From contig NZ_CP085041.1 in NCBI RefSeq assembly GCF_022026155.1, positions 1,086,306 to 1,150,305 on the forward strand: a stretch of 64,000 bases of DNA, read 5' to 3'. Position 1 is the first letter of the stretch. Each line of letters opens with the position of its first letter. This stretch comes from Dissulfurimicrobium hydrothermale. Its GTDB lineage: Bacteria; Desulfobacterota; Dissulfuribacteria; Dissulfuribacterales; Sh68. The translations under genes were made by a program, and so were the position numbers. The notes under the pieces were generated by a model, which worked only from the letters and a program-made list of their open reading frames with translations, was not told the origin of the DNA and made no database searches. Of this stretch, positions 55,194 to 64,000 are shown piece by piece.

Positions 55194-56074
55194 ATCTAGG
55201 CATAGCCTTTAAGAGGGCGTTTTTCGACCTCAAAAGACGCATCGTTATCCACTTAATGACCGCTGCGGTGGTCACCCTATCTGTCCTGATCTTCACCTTT
55301 TTTTATTTCATTTATTTTAATCTCGAGCATTTTGTCGAGCGGTTCGGGACCGAGTTGGGCCTTGTGGTCTTCTTAAAACAGGATGTTGCAGCGGCGCAGA
55401 TTCCGGATATATATCAACGTTTTTTAAGGTTGCCCGAGGTTGAATCTGTGAAATATGTTTCCAGAGAAGAGGCCATGAGAAGGCTTGTGGCGTTTCTGAA
55501 GGACGAAAAGGATGTCTTGGAAGGGGTTGATCCTGGCTTCCTTCCCTCTTCTTTTGAATTGCAGATGAAGAAGGGGTTTCGAGCCCCTGAAAATATGCAG
55601 TCCCTTGCGGCGCAGATCGAGAAGTGGCCAGGCATATCAGAGGTCAAATACGGCAAAGAATGGATGGAAAAACTCAAGGCCTTTTTGAAGACGGCAAAGG
55701 TGGTCGTATGGATAAGTGCGATTTTTCTCTTATTGGCTGCGGCCTTTGTGGTATCGAGTACTATAAGGCTTGTATTTTATGAAAGACGGGAGGAGATAGA
55801 GATACTCAGGTTGGTTGGGGCGACCCGCGGGTTTATCCAGGGCCCGTTCCTTATCCAGGCCCTTATACAAGGCCTTCTGGGGGCGTCTTTGGCAGTATGC
55901 ATCGTATTTTTCTGCTATCTTTACCTGAAAGGTCTCGTTACCGGATCCGCGTTCTTGATGGGGGTAGGGTTTTGCTTTTTGCCCTGGCTGCATGTCGCAT
56001 TGATTATTATATTTAGCGGTTTCGTCTGTACTATATGGACGGCCTTTGTTATGAGGGGGCCTCTTAGTCTGTGA
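55190..56074 (+). CDS. ftsX: Cell division permease-like protein FtsX
   Basis: A 294-residue membrane protein with an N-terminal helix (~22-44), a periplasmic loop of ~120 residues (FGTELGLVVFLKQDV, VESVKYVSREEAMRRLVAFL) and three C-terminal helices with FYERREEIEILRLVGATRGFI. It relays FtsE ATP hydrolysis to the periplasmic hydrolase activator encoded next. Its stop overlaps the following ATG. Confidence 0.93.
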   Translation: MNLGIAFKRAFFDLKRRIVIHLMTAAVVTLSVLIFTFFYFIYFNLEHFVERFGTELGLVVFLKQDVAAAQIPDIYQRFLRLPEVESVKYVSREEAMRRLVAFLKDEKDVLEGVDPGFLPSSFELQMKKGFRAPENMQSLAAQIEKWPGISEVKYGKEWMEKLKAFLKTAKVVVWISAIFLLLAAAFVVSSTIRLVFYERREEIEILRLVGATRGFIQGPFLIQALIQGLLGASLAVCIVFFCYLYLKGLVTGSAFLMGVGFCFLPWLHVALIIIFSGFVCTIWTAFVMRGPLSL

Positions 56075-57252
56075 TGATGCGCCTTTTAGCGCTTGTCCTT
56101 TTAAGCCTGGCTTTTTTTGTGGTTACTGAGGCAGGTTGTGAGGCAAGTGATCGAAACGGGAATGCCGTTTCCAAGCCTTCTGGCAACTTGGCGTTGGTGC
56201 AAAAAGAGTTTGCTGGCCAGGCGAAAAAAGTCAGCGAGCTAGAACTTAAAAGACAATCCATTCTTGATGAGCTGCGCAGATTTGATGAAAAGATTGTTAG
56301 ACAGTGGACATTGATCGATAGCCTCAAAAAGAAGAGGACCGAGATGGAGTTGAGGCTTTTGGACATTAAAAACGACTATGAAAGACAATATATGGCCTTT
56401 CAGGATATCAGCAGGCATATAGAAACTAGGTTGAGGGCGATCAGTAAGGTTGGCGCAATAGGCATGCTCAATATATTATTCTCTGCATCGACGATACCTG
56501 AGATGATCTCCTATGAAAACTATATAAAATTGATACTGGATCATGATCGCAAAATAAGGGATGCATATTTGTTGCGGTTAAAGAGGCTTTATCAGACAAA
56601 AAAAGATATGGAAGATGAGGAAGGGCTTCTTGTCAAGACGGCAAAGGATATAGAGGCACAGACGTTGTTGCTTGAGACTCAAAGGAAGGAGAGACAGGCC
56701 TATCTTGCACAGATTGAAAAACAGATGGAAGGCCACAAGGCGCTTTTGCGGGACATTAAAAAAGCGGCACAATCCCTTCAGGATATTGCCGCCGGACCTG
56801 GTCAAATGGGTTCGGCTTCAGGAAGGAGAGTGGGGATTGGAGAAGGAAAGGATGCGGAGAATTACTCATTCGCAGCACAGAGGGGCGAATTGCCACTGCC
56901 TGTGGATGGGCGCATCATAATGAGCGACAGGAACGGCGGTCAGAGAAAGATGCCCGGCATTATCATTCAGGCACCTTTAGGTGCGGAAATAAGGGCTGTC
57001 TTTGATGGAAGGGTGGTATATTGTAATGAATTGCCGGGATATGGAAATGTGCTGATAATAGATCACGGCGGTGGTTATTACAGTCTCACGGCCCAGGGGA
57101 GGTTTTTCAGATCCGTTGGTGATAGGGTTATGGAAGGGGATGTCATAGGGGTTGTAGACGGCGGGCCCTTGGTGTCTGAGGGGATATATTTTGAATTGAG
57201 ACATGGTAGGGTCCAAATAAATCCATTGAAATGGTTGAATGTCAAAAACTGA
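56074..57252 (+). CDS. EnvC-like murein hydrolase activator (degenerate M23 domain)
   Basis: A 392-residue exported protein: signal peptide, long coiled coil (~45-250), linker, then an M23/LytM-fold domain (~285-390). The zinc-binding residues of active M23 enzymes are missing: the first motif region reads PGIIIQAPLGAEI and the last reads GIYFELRHG instead of the usual His-x-His. As in E. coli EnvC, it is therefore an activator rather than an enzyme. It is translated from ATG overlapping the ftsX stop (TGATG), consistent with an FtsEX partner. Confidence 0.85.
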   Translation: MMRLLALVLLSLAFFVVTEAGCEASDRNGNAVSKPSGNLALVQKEFAGQAKKVSELELKRQSILDELRRFDEKIVRQWTLIDSLKKKRTEMELRLLDIKNDYERQYMAFQDISRHIETRLRAISKVGAIGMLNILFSASTIPEMISYENYIKLILDHDRKIRDAYLLRLKRLYQTKKDMEDEEGLLVKTAKDIEAQTLLLETQRKERQAYLAQIEKQMEGHKALLRDIKKAAQSLQDIAAGPGQMGSASGRRVGIGEGKDAENYSFAAQRGELPLPVDGRIIMSDRNGGQRKMPGIIIQAPLGAEIRAVFDGRVVYCNELPGYGNVLIIDHGGGYYSLTAQGRFFRSVGDRVMEGDVIGVVDGGPLVSEGIYFELRHGRVQINPLKWLNVKN

Positions 57253-57320
57253 TCATTGCTTATTGCCTATCTTTTTAAATAGTGCTTTAATGTTTGTAAT
57301 TCAATCGAGGTATATAAAAG

Positions 57321-58691
57321 ATGTTTAGGTCTCCAAGAGCCATTCGCAAGTGGGCGGTTATAGCCGCCTTTTCCCTGTTTTTTATAGCCGCCGGCATCTA
57401 TCAAGCCCATTATCTGTCTGCAGCCAAGGAAGGTGGGACCTATGAGCAATTAAAGCTCTTTGCCACAGTCTTTGATCTTGTCCAACGTAACTATGTGGAG
57501 GAAGTCAATCCACAAAAACTTATATATGGCGCCATTCAGGGCATGCTTACATCGCTTGATCCCCATTCCTCTTTTCTCACACCAGATGAATATAAAGAGC
57601 TTCAAGTGGAGACCAAGGGCGTATTCTCCGGAATTGGTATAGAGATAAGCATGAAAGACGGCATAATTACGGTTGTTTCGCCCATAGAAGGCACGCCAGC
57701 TGACAAGGCAGGGCTGAAGGCGAACGACAAGATAATAAAGATAGGCAATAAGAGCACCAAAGATATGACGCTGATGGAGGCTGTAAAGCTCTTGAGGGGC
57801 GAAAGAGGCACCAAGGTCACGATCACGGTCTTCCGCGATGGATGGACGCAGCCTAAGGATTTTACCATCACGAGAGACGTAATCCCTATCAAAAGCGTGC
57901 ATTCAAGGATGCTTGAAGATGGTTACGGGTATATAAGAATCAGTAATTTTCAGACCAATACGACCTCTGATTTTGAAAAGGCCTTGTCAGAGTTAGAGGG
58001 CAAGAGCGGCGGGCTCAAGGGCCTGGTTCTTGACCTGCGGAATGATCCAGGTGGTCTTCTGGATCAGGCGGTGAGTATTTCCAACGAGTTTATAAACAAA
58101 GGCCTTATTGTTTATACGGATGGCAGGATGCCCGATCAGAAGATGAGATTCGATGCCCGTCCTAAAAAACATGTCAGAAAGTACCCCATTGTGGTGTTGG
58201 TCAACGAGGGGACAGCCAGCGCCTCAGAGATAGTGGCTGGCGCGCTTCAGGACCACAAGAGGGCTATAATTATGGGCACGCAGACCTTTGGAAAGGGCTC
58301 CGTGCAGACCATTATTCCCCTGGAAGACGGTTCGGCGGTCAGGCTGACAACAGCGAGATATTATACACCGAATGGGAGATCCATCCAGGCAAAGGGGATA
58401 ACGCCTGATATAGTAGTGCCCTATATACCTCAGACAAAGGCTGAAGAAAACGGCGAACCCACGCATTTCCTTAAGGAGCGGGACCTTGACGGCCATTTGC
58501 CAAGTGAAGACGATAAGACGTCCAAGACCAAAAAAGAGAGGCGTCAGATCGACGAACAGCAAAAGGGTAACATTTCGTTAGACCACAAACCGCTGGATAA
58601 TCAGGTCGAAGAAGCCCTCAGGATATTAAAGGCGTGGTCTTTGTTTACTCAGCTTTCAGGAAAGACCGTTACGGCCGCAGCCGCCAACTGA
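57321..58691 (+). CDS. ctpA: C-terminal processing protease (S41A)
   Basis: A 456-residue periplasmic serine protease. Signal anchor ~14-34, PDZ domain ~95-180 (IGIEISMKDGIITVVSPIEGTPADKAGLKANDKI), catalytic domain with LVNEGTASASEIVAGAL (nucleophile Ser) and GTQTFGKGSVQTI (Lys), then a Lys/Glu-rich tail. CTPs in this operon position are proposed to trim or degrade EnvC-type activators and amidases. A Shine-Dalgarno-like GAGG precedes the ATG. Confidence 0.93.
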   Translation: MFRSPRAIRKWAVIAAFSLFFIAAGIYQAHYLSAAKEGGTYEQLKLFATVFDLVQRNYVEEVNPQKLIYGAIQGMLTSLDPHSSFLTPDEYKELQVETKGVFSGIGIEISMKDGIITVVSPIEGTPADKAGLKANDKIIKIGNKSTKDMTLMEAVKLLRGERGTKVTITVFRDGWTQPKDFTITRDVIPIKSVHSRMLEDGYGYIRISNFQTNTTSDFEKALSELEGKSGGLKGLVLDLRNDPGGLLDQAVSISNEFINKGLIVYTDGRMPDQKMRFDARPKKHVRKYPIVVLVNEGTASASEIVAGALQDHKRAIIMGTQTFGKGSVQTIIPLEDGSAVRLTTARYYTPNGRSIQAKGITPDIVVPYIPQTKAEENGEPTHFLKERDLDGHLPSEDDKTSKTKKERRQIDEQQKGNISLDHKPLDNQVEEALRILKAWSLFTQLSGKTVTAAAAN

Positions 58692-58759
58692 GAGCCTTTG
58701 GATCTTCAAGCCATTCTTCGAGTCGACACCATTTCCTTTAGGGCGTCAGGCAAGCGGGT

Positions 58760-59761
58760 ATGACCGGAACAAAGCCAAGGCCATCTAAGAGGCCGACCAA
58801 GAATCGGCTTTGGCACTCCATGAGTGTGGTCTTTATACTGGCGGTAATTGCAATAATAGCGGCGTTGGTGGTCTTTATATATTTGCTTCCGGCACCGGAG
58901 GTAAAGGGTCCGCAACATCAAGGCCAGCAGCCGCTCCGTCCCCTGCTTGAAGAACCAGGTATAATCGTGCCGCCATCCTCTATTCAGACGAAGCCGCCTC
59001 AGGTTCGGCCAAGCCAGCCTGCAATCCCGCCTGCGAAGCCTGGGCCGCTTGCCAAGACAAGAGGAAGAGAGGCCCGGCACCCTTTGCCTCAAAAGGAAAG
59101 GCCCGAGATCGCTATTCTGATTGACGATATGGGTTATAATCTAGCTATAGACGATGCCCTTTTGTCGCTCGATGCCCCCATTTCGTTCGCCTTTCTGCCG
59201 TTGGCACCGCATACGGCAAGGCTGGCCAAAAAGGCCTCTCAAATGGGAAGGGATGTTCTCGTCCACCTTCCGCTCGAACCATTGGACCCACATATAGATC
59301 CTGGACCAGGGGCGCTCAAGGTCGACATGTCGCCTGACGTCATGCTCATGATGCTCAAAAAAGACCTGGATGCTGTACCTGAGGCGATAGGGGTCAATAA
59401 TCACATGGGTTCCAGATTCACCGCCGATAGACAGGCTATGGAGGTCATTATGCCGGAGATAAAAAGGCGTGGTCTTTTTTTTGTGGACAGTAAGACGAAC
59501 AATAAGTCAGTAGCCTATTCTGTGGCCCGCGAGATGGGCGTGCCATCCGCGGCTAGATCGGTTTTTCTTGACCATAATCAAGACCCTTTACTCATAAAAA
59601 TGGAACTTAACAAGGCTGTGCGGCTTGCAAAACATGGCAGAGGCGTTATCGTAATAGGGCACCCGCTTCCCAATACAAAAAAGGTGCTCTGCGAGGAGCT
59701 ACCGATGCTGAAAAAGGAAGTGAAATTGGCGCCGATACATGCCCTTGTACGTACTGATTGA
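58760..59761 (+). CDS. Divergent polysaccharide deacetylase, YibQ-like
   Basis: A 333-residue protein with one N-terminal membrane helix (~17-40), a Pro/Lys-rich linker and a divergent polysaccharide deacetylase fold (DUF610-type): IAILIDDMGYNLAIDDALLSL, HLPLEPLDP, INNHMGSRFTADRQAM and FFVDSKTNNKSVA. Members usually lie next to envC and ctpA as here and probably act on peptidoglycan or glycan in the periplasm; the activity is not established. The Asp pair in IDDMGY is kept. Confidence 0.85.
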   Translation: MTGTKPRPSKRPTKNRLWHSMSVVFILAVIAIIAALVVFIYLLPAPEVKGPQHQGQQPLRPLLEEPGIIVPPSSIQTKPPQVRPSQPAIPPAKPGPLAKTRGREARHPLPQKERPEIAILIDDMGYNLAIDDALLSLDAPISFAFLPLAPHTARLAKKASQMGRDVLVHLPLEPLDPHIDPGPGALKVDMSPDVMLMMLKKDLDAVPEAIGVNNHMGSRFTADRQAMEVIMPEIKRRGLFFVDSKTNNKSVAYSVAREMGVPSAARSVFLDHNQDPLLIKMELNKAVRLAKHGRGVIVIGHPLPNTKKVLCEELPMLKKEVKLAPIHALVRTD

Positions 59762-59803
59762 TCTATTGCGGTTGCAATGACTATTTTGATTTAAAGGACT
59801 TCC

Positions 59804-60163
59804 ATGAAATACGGCGAAAAGGCGGTGATGGAGGCGACACTTGAGCCGTGGCCGAATCCATGCCCTGAGCGGGATTATATAATTGAGATAAGTTTTCCGG
59901 AATTCACCTGCCTTTGTCCGCGTTCGGGCTACCCTGACTTTGCGACCATCAAAATACAATACATACCGAATGATTTCATAGTGGAGCTCAAGTCCCTGAA
60001 GCTCTATCTCAACAGTTTCAGGGACAGGTATATCTCCCATGAGGAGGCGGCGAATGCAATCTTTTCGGACCTCCTTGATCTTTTAAAACCGCGTTTTTTA
60101 AAACTGGAAGCCGATTTTCATCCAAGGGGCAACGTCCATACCGTTGTAAGGATTGAGACATAG
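59804..60163 (+). CDS. queF: NADPH-dependent 7-cyano-7-deazaguanine reductase
   Basis: A 119-residue short (type I) QueF, which reduces preQ0 to preQ1 in queuosine synthesis. [23 protein letters not shown] holds the nucleophilic Cys and the substrate-binding Asp; [25 protein letters not shown] and [11 protein letters not shown] complete the T-fold signature. It stands alone between the cell-wall operon and acs; no preQ1 riboswitch is visible in the 42-base upstream gap. Confidence 0.92.
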   Translation: MKYGEKAVMEATLEPWPNPCPERDYIIEISFPEFTCLCPRSGYPDFATIKIQYIPNDFIVELKSLKLYLNSFRDRYISHEEAANAIFSDLLDLLKPRFLKLEADFHPRGNVHTVVRIET

Positions 60164-60285
60164 ATATGCCTCATGCGGTTGGCCATGTTGCCGATAAAAA
60201 TCGATGCAGGCGGTCTGGCTTGTCGAATAGCTGGAGGACTGGATATTTTTGTGGTCTAACAAAAAATATTTAATTGGAGGAATTC

Positions 60286-62274
60286 ATGGCTGAGAAAGAC
60301 ATAGAGAGCTTGATGCATGAAAAGAGGATCTTCAGACATCAAAGACAGGATGCCTGGATCAACAGTTTTAAGGATTATGAGGCAATTTACAGATATTCAA
60401 TGGAGGATCTCGAGGGATTTTGGGCGCAAAAGGCAGAGGAATTCGTCCGCTGGGACAAGAAATGGGATAAGGTACTTGAATATGATTTTTTCAAACCCGA
60501 GATTAAGTGGTTTTTGGGCGGTAAGTTGAATGTCTCTTATAATTGTTTGGATCGCCATCTCATTGACGGCAGACGCAACAAAGCTGCGATTATCTGGCAA
60601 GGTGAACCCGAAGATGATGTCAAGGTCTATACATACCAGATGCTCCACCGCGAGGTGTGCCGTTTTGCCAATGTGTTAAAAAAGATGGGGGTCAAGAAGG
60701 GAGACAGGGTGGCGATATATATGCCGATGATCCCGGAGACCGCAATAGCTATGTTAGCGTGTGCGCGTATCGGTGCGGCGCATAGCGTGGTCTTTGCAGG
60801 CTTTAGTGCTGCAAGTTTCATGAGCCGTGTCAAGGATTGTCAGGCCGAGGTGGTTATAACCTCTGACGGTGTTTTCAGGAACGGCAGGATTATACCGCTT
60901 AAAGACCGCGTGGATGAGGCGCTCGACCAGTTTCAATGTTGTCCATTTGTGCGACATTGCCTAGTGGTGAGAAGGACTGGCTGCGACGTCACGATGAAGA
61001 GTGGGCGCGACAGATGGTGGCATGAAGAGATAGGGGCCGAGGATATATCCGATTCCTGTGAGCCGGTTTCGATGGATTCAGAAGACATGTTCTTTATACT
61101 CTACACCAGCGGCAGCACTGGTAGGCCGAAAGGGGTTGTTCACACTACTGGAGGTTACCTTACCTATGTGGCCAGTACGACCAAATGGGTCTTCGATCTC
61201 AGAGACGACGATGTCTATTGGTGCACCGCGGATGTAGGCTGGATTACAGGTCACTCGTACATCCTTTACGGACCCTTGGCTTTGGGCGGTACATCTCTTA
61301 TGTTTGAGGGTATGCCGAGCTGGCCGAGACCTGACCGCTTTTGGCGTGTGGTTGAAAAGTTCAAGGTCAATATATTTTATACTGCGCCCACTGTCATACG
61401 TATGCTCATGCGAGAGGATGTAAAGTGGGTCAAGCGACACGACCTTTCCAGCTTGAGATTGCTCGGATCCGTGGGTGAACCAATCAATCCTGAGGCCTGG
61501 ATGTGGTATCATGAAAATGTCGGGCAAGGCCGGATGCCAATCGTAGATACGTGGTGGCAGACGGAGACGGGCGGCATACTCATCTCGCCTATCCCTTATG
61601 CAACGCCTTTAAAGCCGGGTTCCGCAACCTTTCCTCTTCCAGGTATTGAAGCCATGATTGTAAGAGGTGATGGTACACCTGCCAATGTAAACGAAGGCGG
61701 CAACCTTGTCATAAAGCGTCCGTGGCCTGGGATGTTGAGGGGTGTATATGGGGACCCTGGTCGTTTTAAGACCCAGTATTTTGACCACTTTCCTGGTATG
61801 TATGAATCAGGCGACGGCGCGCGCCTTGATGAAGATGGGTATTTCTGGATCATGGGGCGTATCGATGACGTAATCAACGTCTCGGGTCACAGGCTCGGCA
61901 CTGCGGAGATAGAGTCGGCCCTTGTGGCCCATCCTGCTGTGGCCGAGGCGGCGGTCGTAGGGATGCCGCATGAGATAAAGGGGCAGGCAATATATGCCTA
62001 TGTAATCCTGAAGGCCGGTATTGCAGGGACAGAGGCCTTGAGAAAGGAATTGAAAGACCATGTCAGGAAGGAGATAGGACCCATTGCAAACCCTGAGGTG
62101 ATACAGTTTGTGGAGGGGTTGCCGAAGACCAGGAGCGGCAAGATCATGCGCAGGATACTCAGAAAGATTGCTGCAGGCGATACAGGAGACTTTGGAGATA
62201 CCTCTACCTTGGCGGATCCAGCTGTGATAGACTGGCTTATAAAGGGCAAGGAAGAGCTGTTTAAGACACGCTGA
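60286..62274 (+). CDS. acs: Acetyl-CoA synthetase
   Basis: A 662-residue AMP-forming acetate:CoA ligase. [20 protein letters not shown] is the ATP-binding loop; [45 protein letters not shown] and the C-terminal Lys of [15 protein letters not shown] are diagnostic of Acs. The Lys is the usual acetylation-controlled residue. The ATG at 60286 with GGAGG 5 bases upstream is preferred to an in-frame start 12 bases earlier. It lets the cell assimilate acetate or, in reverse, is not expected to make ATP. Confidence 0.93.
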   Translation: MAEKDIESLMHEKRIFRHQRQDAWINSFKDYEAIYRYSMEDLEGFWAQKAEEFVRWDKKWDKVLEYDFFKPEIKWFLGGKLNVSYNCLDRHLIDGRRNKAAIIWQGEPEDDVKVYTYQMLHREVCRFANVLKKMGVKKGDRVAIYMPMIPETAIAMLACARIGAAHSVVFAGFSAASFMSRVKDCQAEVVITSDGVFRNGRIIPLKDRVDEALDQFQCCPFVRHCLVVRRTGCDVTMKSGRDRWWHEEIGAEDISDSCEPVSMDSEDMFFILYTSGSTGRPKGVVHTTGGYLTYVASTTKWVFDLRDDDVYWCTADVGWITGHSYILYGPLALGGTSLMFEGMPSWPRPDRFWRVVEKFKVNIFYTAPTVIRMLMREDVKWVKRHDLSSLRLLGSVGEPINPEAWMWYHENVGQGRMPIVDTWWQTETGGILISPIPYATPLKPGSATFPLPGIEAMIVRGDGTPANVNEGGNLVIKRPWPGMLRGVYGDPGRFKTQYFDHFPGMYESGDGARLDEDGYFWIMGRIDDVINVSGHRLGTAEIESALVAHPAVAEAAVVGMPHEIKGQAIYAYVILKAGIAGTEALRKELKDHVRKEIGPIANPEVIQFVEGLPKTRSGKIMRRILRKIAAGDTGDFGDTSTLADPAVIDWLIKGKEELFKTR

Positions 62275-62294
62275 AACGCTGATATTGCGGAGGC

Positions 62295-62690
62295 ATGATC
62301 AAAGTAATGGGCAAAGGCCATGATGCAAATGCGCCGAGAAGGACACATCTTGCAAATGAAAGGACGTTTCTCGCCTGGATAAGGACTGCCATCGCCATCA
62401 TGGCCTTTGGTTTTCTGGTGGCAAAGCTTTCCCTTCTGACAAGACTGCTTTCCGAGACCCATCCTGAGGCTGCGACCTTTCAGTCTGACATACCCCTATA
62501 TCTCGGGGCAGGCACTATAGCCATAGGCGGGCTCCTGGGTATATTTGCCGTCGTCAGGCACTATCAGATCAAGCGCCAGATAGATCAAGATACATTCAAA
62601 CCGTCGATATTGCTTGATATCATGGTGGCCCTCATACTTTTGATGATTTCTTTGTTTGTCGTATTCTATCTCATACGTCTGCTTGGTTGA
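62295..62690 (+). CDS. DUF202 (YidH-family) membrane protein
   Basis: A 131-residue protein with three predicted membrane helices (~27-47, ~65-85, ~103-126) and the family motif LANERTFLAWIRTAIAIMAFGF, typical of DUF202. Function is not known. It lies 20 bases after acs and is probably cotranscribed. Confidence 0.85.
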   Translation: MIKVMGKGHDANAPRRTHLANERTFLAWIRTAIAIMAFGFLVAKLSLLTRLLSETHPEAATFQSDIPLYLGAGTIAIGGLLGIFAVVRHYQIKRQIDQDTFKPSILLDIMVALILLMISLFVVFYLIRLLG

Positions 62691-62760
62691 TTGTTTGTCG
62701 GGATGGAAGGTGCAAAAGCCAAACAATCCGCCGCAGTCGATTCTTGAGCGATTTATATGC

Positions 62761-62789
62761 TTGACAACCTTTCTGAGGGCAAATAGAGT
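62761..62789 (+). promoter_or_regulatory. Sigma-70-like promoter for the riboswitch transcript
   Basis: TTGACA at 62761-62766, a 17-base spacer and TAGAGT at 62784-62789. Transcription would start near 62796, just before the riboswitch. Confidence 0.55.
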
Positions 62790-62812
62790 TTTATATTAAA
62801 ATTAAACAAGAC

Positions 62813-62964
62813 AACAGGCGCCGCGAGGCTTAATGGGGAACCCTGTGAGAATCAGGGACGGGCCCGCCGCTGTGATCGGGGACGGAGGTCGTAGTAATGC
62901 CACTGGCTTAGGCTGGGAAGGCGCGGCCGGTAGATGGATCCGAAAGTCAGAAGACCTGCCTGTT
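62813..62964 (+). ncRNA. Cobalamin (B12) riboswitch
   Basis: The conserved B12-aptamer parts appear in order: TTAATGGGGAACCCTGTGAG, the GGGCCCGCCGCTGTGATCGG core (62860-62879), GCCACTGGCTTAGGCTGG, and GATCCGAAAGTCAGAAGACC with CTGCC. AACAGGC (62813-62819) and GCCTGTT (62958-62964) form the closing P1 stem of seven pairs. It should repress the downstream gene when adenosyl- or another cobalamin is abundant. Confidence 0.93.
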
Positions 62965-63049
62965 TGATAGCTGCCCTTTCGAGGCAAGGAGTGGGGCGGT
63001 TGCTGTCCTGTTCGGTAGCTGTAGGATTTAAGCGGATAAAAGGGCTATT

Positions 63050-63096
63050 CCGGATCCATGCACCTGTTTTCTTAAGGTGTTGATCCGGTTCTTTAT
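63050..63096 (+). terminator. Attenuator terminator of the riboswitch
   Basis: CCGGATC (63050-63056) and GATCCGG (63082-63088) form a perfect stem with an inner CACCT/AGGTG stem, followed by TTCTTTATTT. It lies between the aptamer and the start codon, the position expected for riboswitch-controlled termination. The left arm could instead pair with GGATCCG inside the aptamer (62937-62943). Confidence 0.75.
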
Positions 63097-63129
63097 TTGG
63101 AGCTCTATTCTATTAAGAGAAGGTGTCTG

Positions 63130-64000
63130 ATGTATTGCTGGATTTTTACTGTCATAACTATTTTTTCATTTTTTATCCCGAAAACCGCCTCGGCCCAAGG
63201 GCTGATGGTCTTTTTTGTCGGGGATTCTGACGTCTATACCTGTCGGAAAGCGTTATCGTCCATTGATCTTCCTGGACTTAAGGTCTTGGTCTTAACTGAA
63301 AAGGATCTCGATGCCCCAAGGGCCTCGGCTGTGCTTTCGTCTATGGATGTAGCTGTCTTGGATGCTATGCAGGGGGGACTTACCGATTGGTTGACCTCGC
63401 ATAAAAATTTAATAAATCCAATGGCTAAGATATATGCCGTCCGTTCGCCAGGCAGATCAAGGGAGTTGAAAGGTCAGGGTGTCATATTCGACGAGACGGT
63501 CAGGAGATACTTCGATTATACGAGTGAAGAAAATATCCGAGGGCTCATTCTATATCTTGCGAAGACCGATTTAGGCGTTCATGTCTCTCCGCCAGCGCCG
63601 GTCGTGCCGCCCGAAGGGGGTTTTTATCACCCCGATGCCCATGCCTTTTTCGCTGACGTCGGCGAATATGTGAACTGGTATAAAAAAACAGGCCATTTCA
63701 ATGACAAAGGTCTCTGGTCACTAGTGGTCGTATTTCCAACTTTTACCGTTGATTCAAGGAAAGGGCCGCTTGACGCCCTTATAAGGGCATATGAGGCCAA
63801 TGGTATAAATACGCTGACACTCCTCTATTCCCCAAAGGACGGGCCATCCGAGATAGACCGTTTGATCTCTGAACCGCCCTTAAATGACGCCCTTGGTTCC
63901 ATCACGAGTTTTGTATTCAGATTCAGCTCTCTCCTTTCCCCTAGACTTTTGAAGGTACTTGAGAAGGCGAATTGCCCCGTTTTCAATCCCCAATATCTTT
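63130..64000 (+). CDS. Exported CobN-like cobalt-chelatase-family protein, N-terminal part (cut by window edge)
   Basis: The first ~290 residues of a longer protein; the frame stays open to the right edge. A signal peptide is clear: hydrophobic stretch WIFTVITIFSFFI, then KTASAQG with an Ala-x-Ala cleavage site. The mature part has EGGFYHPDAHAFFADVGEYVNWYKKTG and VVVFPTF, which fit the N-terminal region of CobN/ChlH-type proteins, the large subunit of cobalt or magnesium chelatases. AGAAGG precedes the ATG. Ordinary CobN is cytoplasmic, so the export signal is unusual. Control by the B12 riboswitch links it to cobalt or corrinoid handling. A different role in the periplasm, such as corrinoid or cobalt binding, is possible. 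Confidence 0.75.
   Translation, partial: MYCWIFTVITIFSFFIPKTASAQGLMVFFVGDSDVYTCRKALSSIDLPGLKVLVLTEKDLDAPRASAVLSSMDVAVLDAMQGGLTDWLTSHKNLINPMAKIYAVRSPGRSRELKGQGVIFDETVRRYFDYTSEENIRGLILYLAKTDLGVHVSPPAPVVPPEGGFYHPDAHAFFADVGEYVNWYKKTGHFNDKGLWSLVVVFPTFTVDSRKGPLDALIRAYEANGINTLTLLYSPKDGPSEIDRLISEPPLNDALGSITSFVFRFSSLLSPRLLKVLEKANCPVFNPQYL

Larger units (their letters stand above)
62691..63129. other. Regulatory leader containing promoter, riboswitch and attenuator
   Basis: This 439-base gap holds a promoter, a cobalamin riboswitch and a downstream intrinsic terminator (listed separately). Nothing coding is seen. Confidence 0.8.

Overview
The window is a gene-dense, mostly chromosomal-looking stretch of a Gram-negative anaerobe. 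Sulfur-type molybdoenzyme genes, a hydrogenase-related membrane complex, type IV pilus retraction ATPases, FtsEX/EnvC/CtpA/YibQ cell-wall genes, ClpAS and split pyruvate carboxylase together suggest a deltaproteobacterial (Desulfobacterota) sulfur-metabolising bacterium. That placement is an inference from gene content; no rRNA or marker phylogeny is available here. I found no tRNA, rRNA, CRISPR array, insertion sequence or prophage.

Layout. 1-3.2 kb (minus): pseudaminic acid genes pseB-pseC-pseF-pseI, the last cut by the left edge. 3.4-5.8 kb: a large fusion of a glycosyltransferase and a permuted papain-like domain. 6.1-11.2 kb (plus): a YbhG/F/S/R-type export system. 11.2-14.6 kb (minus): a hybrid sensor kinase with an orphan periplasmic binding protein. 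14.7-17.9 kb (minus): a tightly overlapped operon of a ClpX-like ATPase, a degenerate receiver protein and hemB. 18.1-21.2 kb (plus): a PhnD-like lipoprotein, a histidine kinase and a LuxR-type regulator. 21.4-28.9 kb: an iron-sulfur molybdoenzyme operon (FeS subunit, NrfD-type membrane subunit, Tat-exported catalytic subunit, rhodanese lipoprotein) followed by a porin. 29.0-30.3 kb: a second porin gene broken by frameshifts.

30.4-38.4 kb (minus): a six-subunit complex related to group 4 hydrogenases and complex I, whose large subunit lacks the Ni-Fe cysteines (an Ehr-like complex), led by an HTH/EIIA-like regulator. 38.4-38.7 kb holds two divergent sigma-70-like promoters. 38.7-43 kb (plus): two-subunit pyruvate carboxylase and adenylate kinase. 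43.1-49.3 kb (minus): glycogen phosphorylase, clpA, clpS and tlyA. 49.4-51.1 kb: an Mrp-family ATPase without its usual CxxC, and a methyltransferase. 51.4-54.3 kb (minus): two PilT-type ATPases and a zinc-ribbon/pseudo-receiver protein. 54.5-59.8 kb (plus): ftsE, ftsX, envC-like, ctpA, yibQ-like. 59.8-62.7 kb: queF, acs and a DUF202 protein. 62.8 kb to the end: a cobalamin riboswitch with an attenuator in front of an exported CobN-like protein cut by the right edge.

How it fits together. The three-gene sensory module and the molybdoenzyme operon look like a unit for sensing and reducing or transforming an inorganic sulfur compound, with the rhodanese handling sulfane sulfur and the porin admitting the anion. 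The Ehr-like complex, pyruvate carboxylase and acetyl-CoA synthetase fit energy conservation and C2/C3 carbon assimilation in an anaerobe. A recurring theme is signalling-type proteins that have lost their catalytic or phospho-accepting residues: two receivers, one EIIA domain, one M23 domain and one Mrp.
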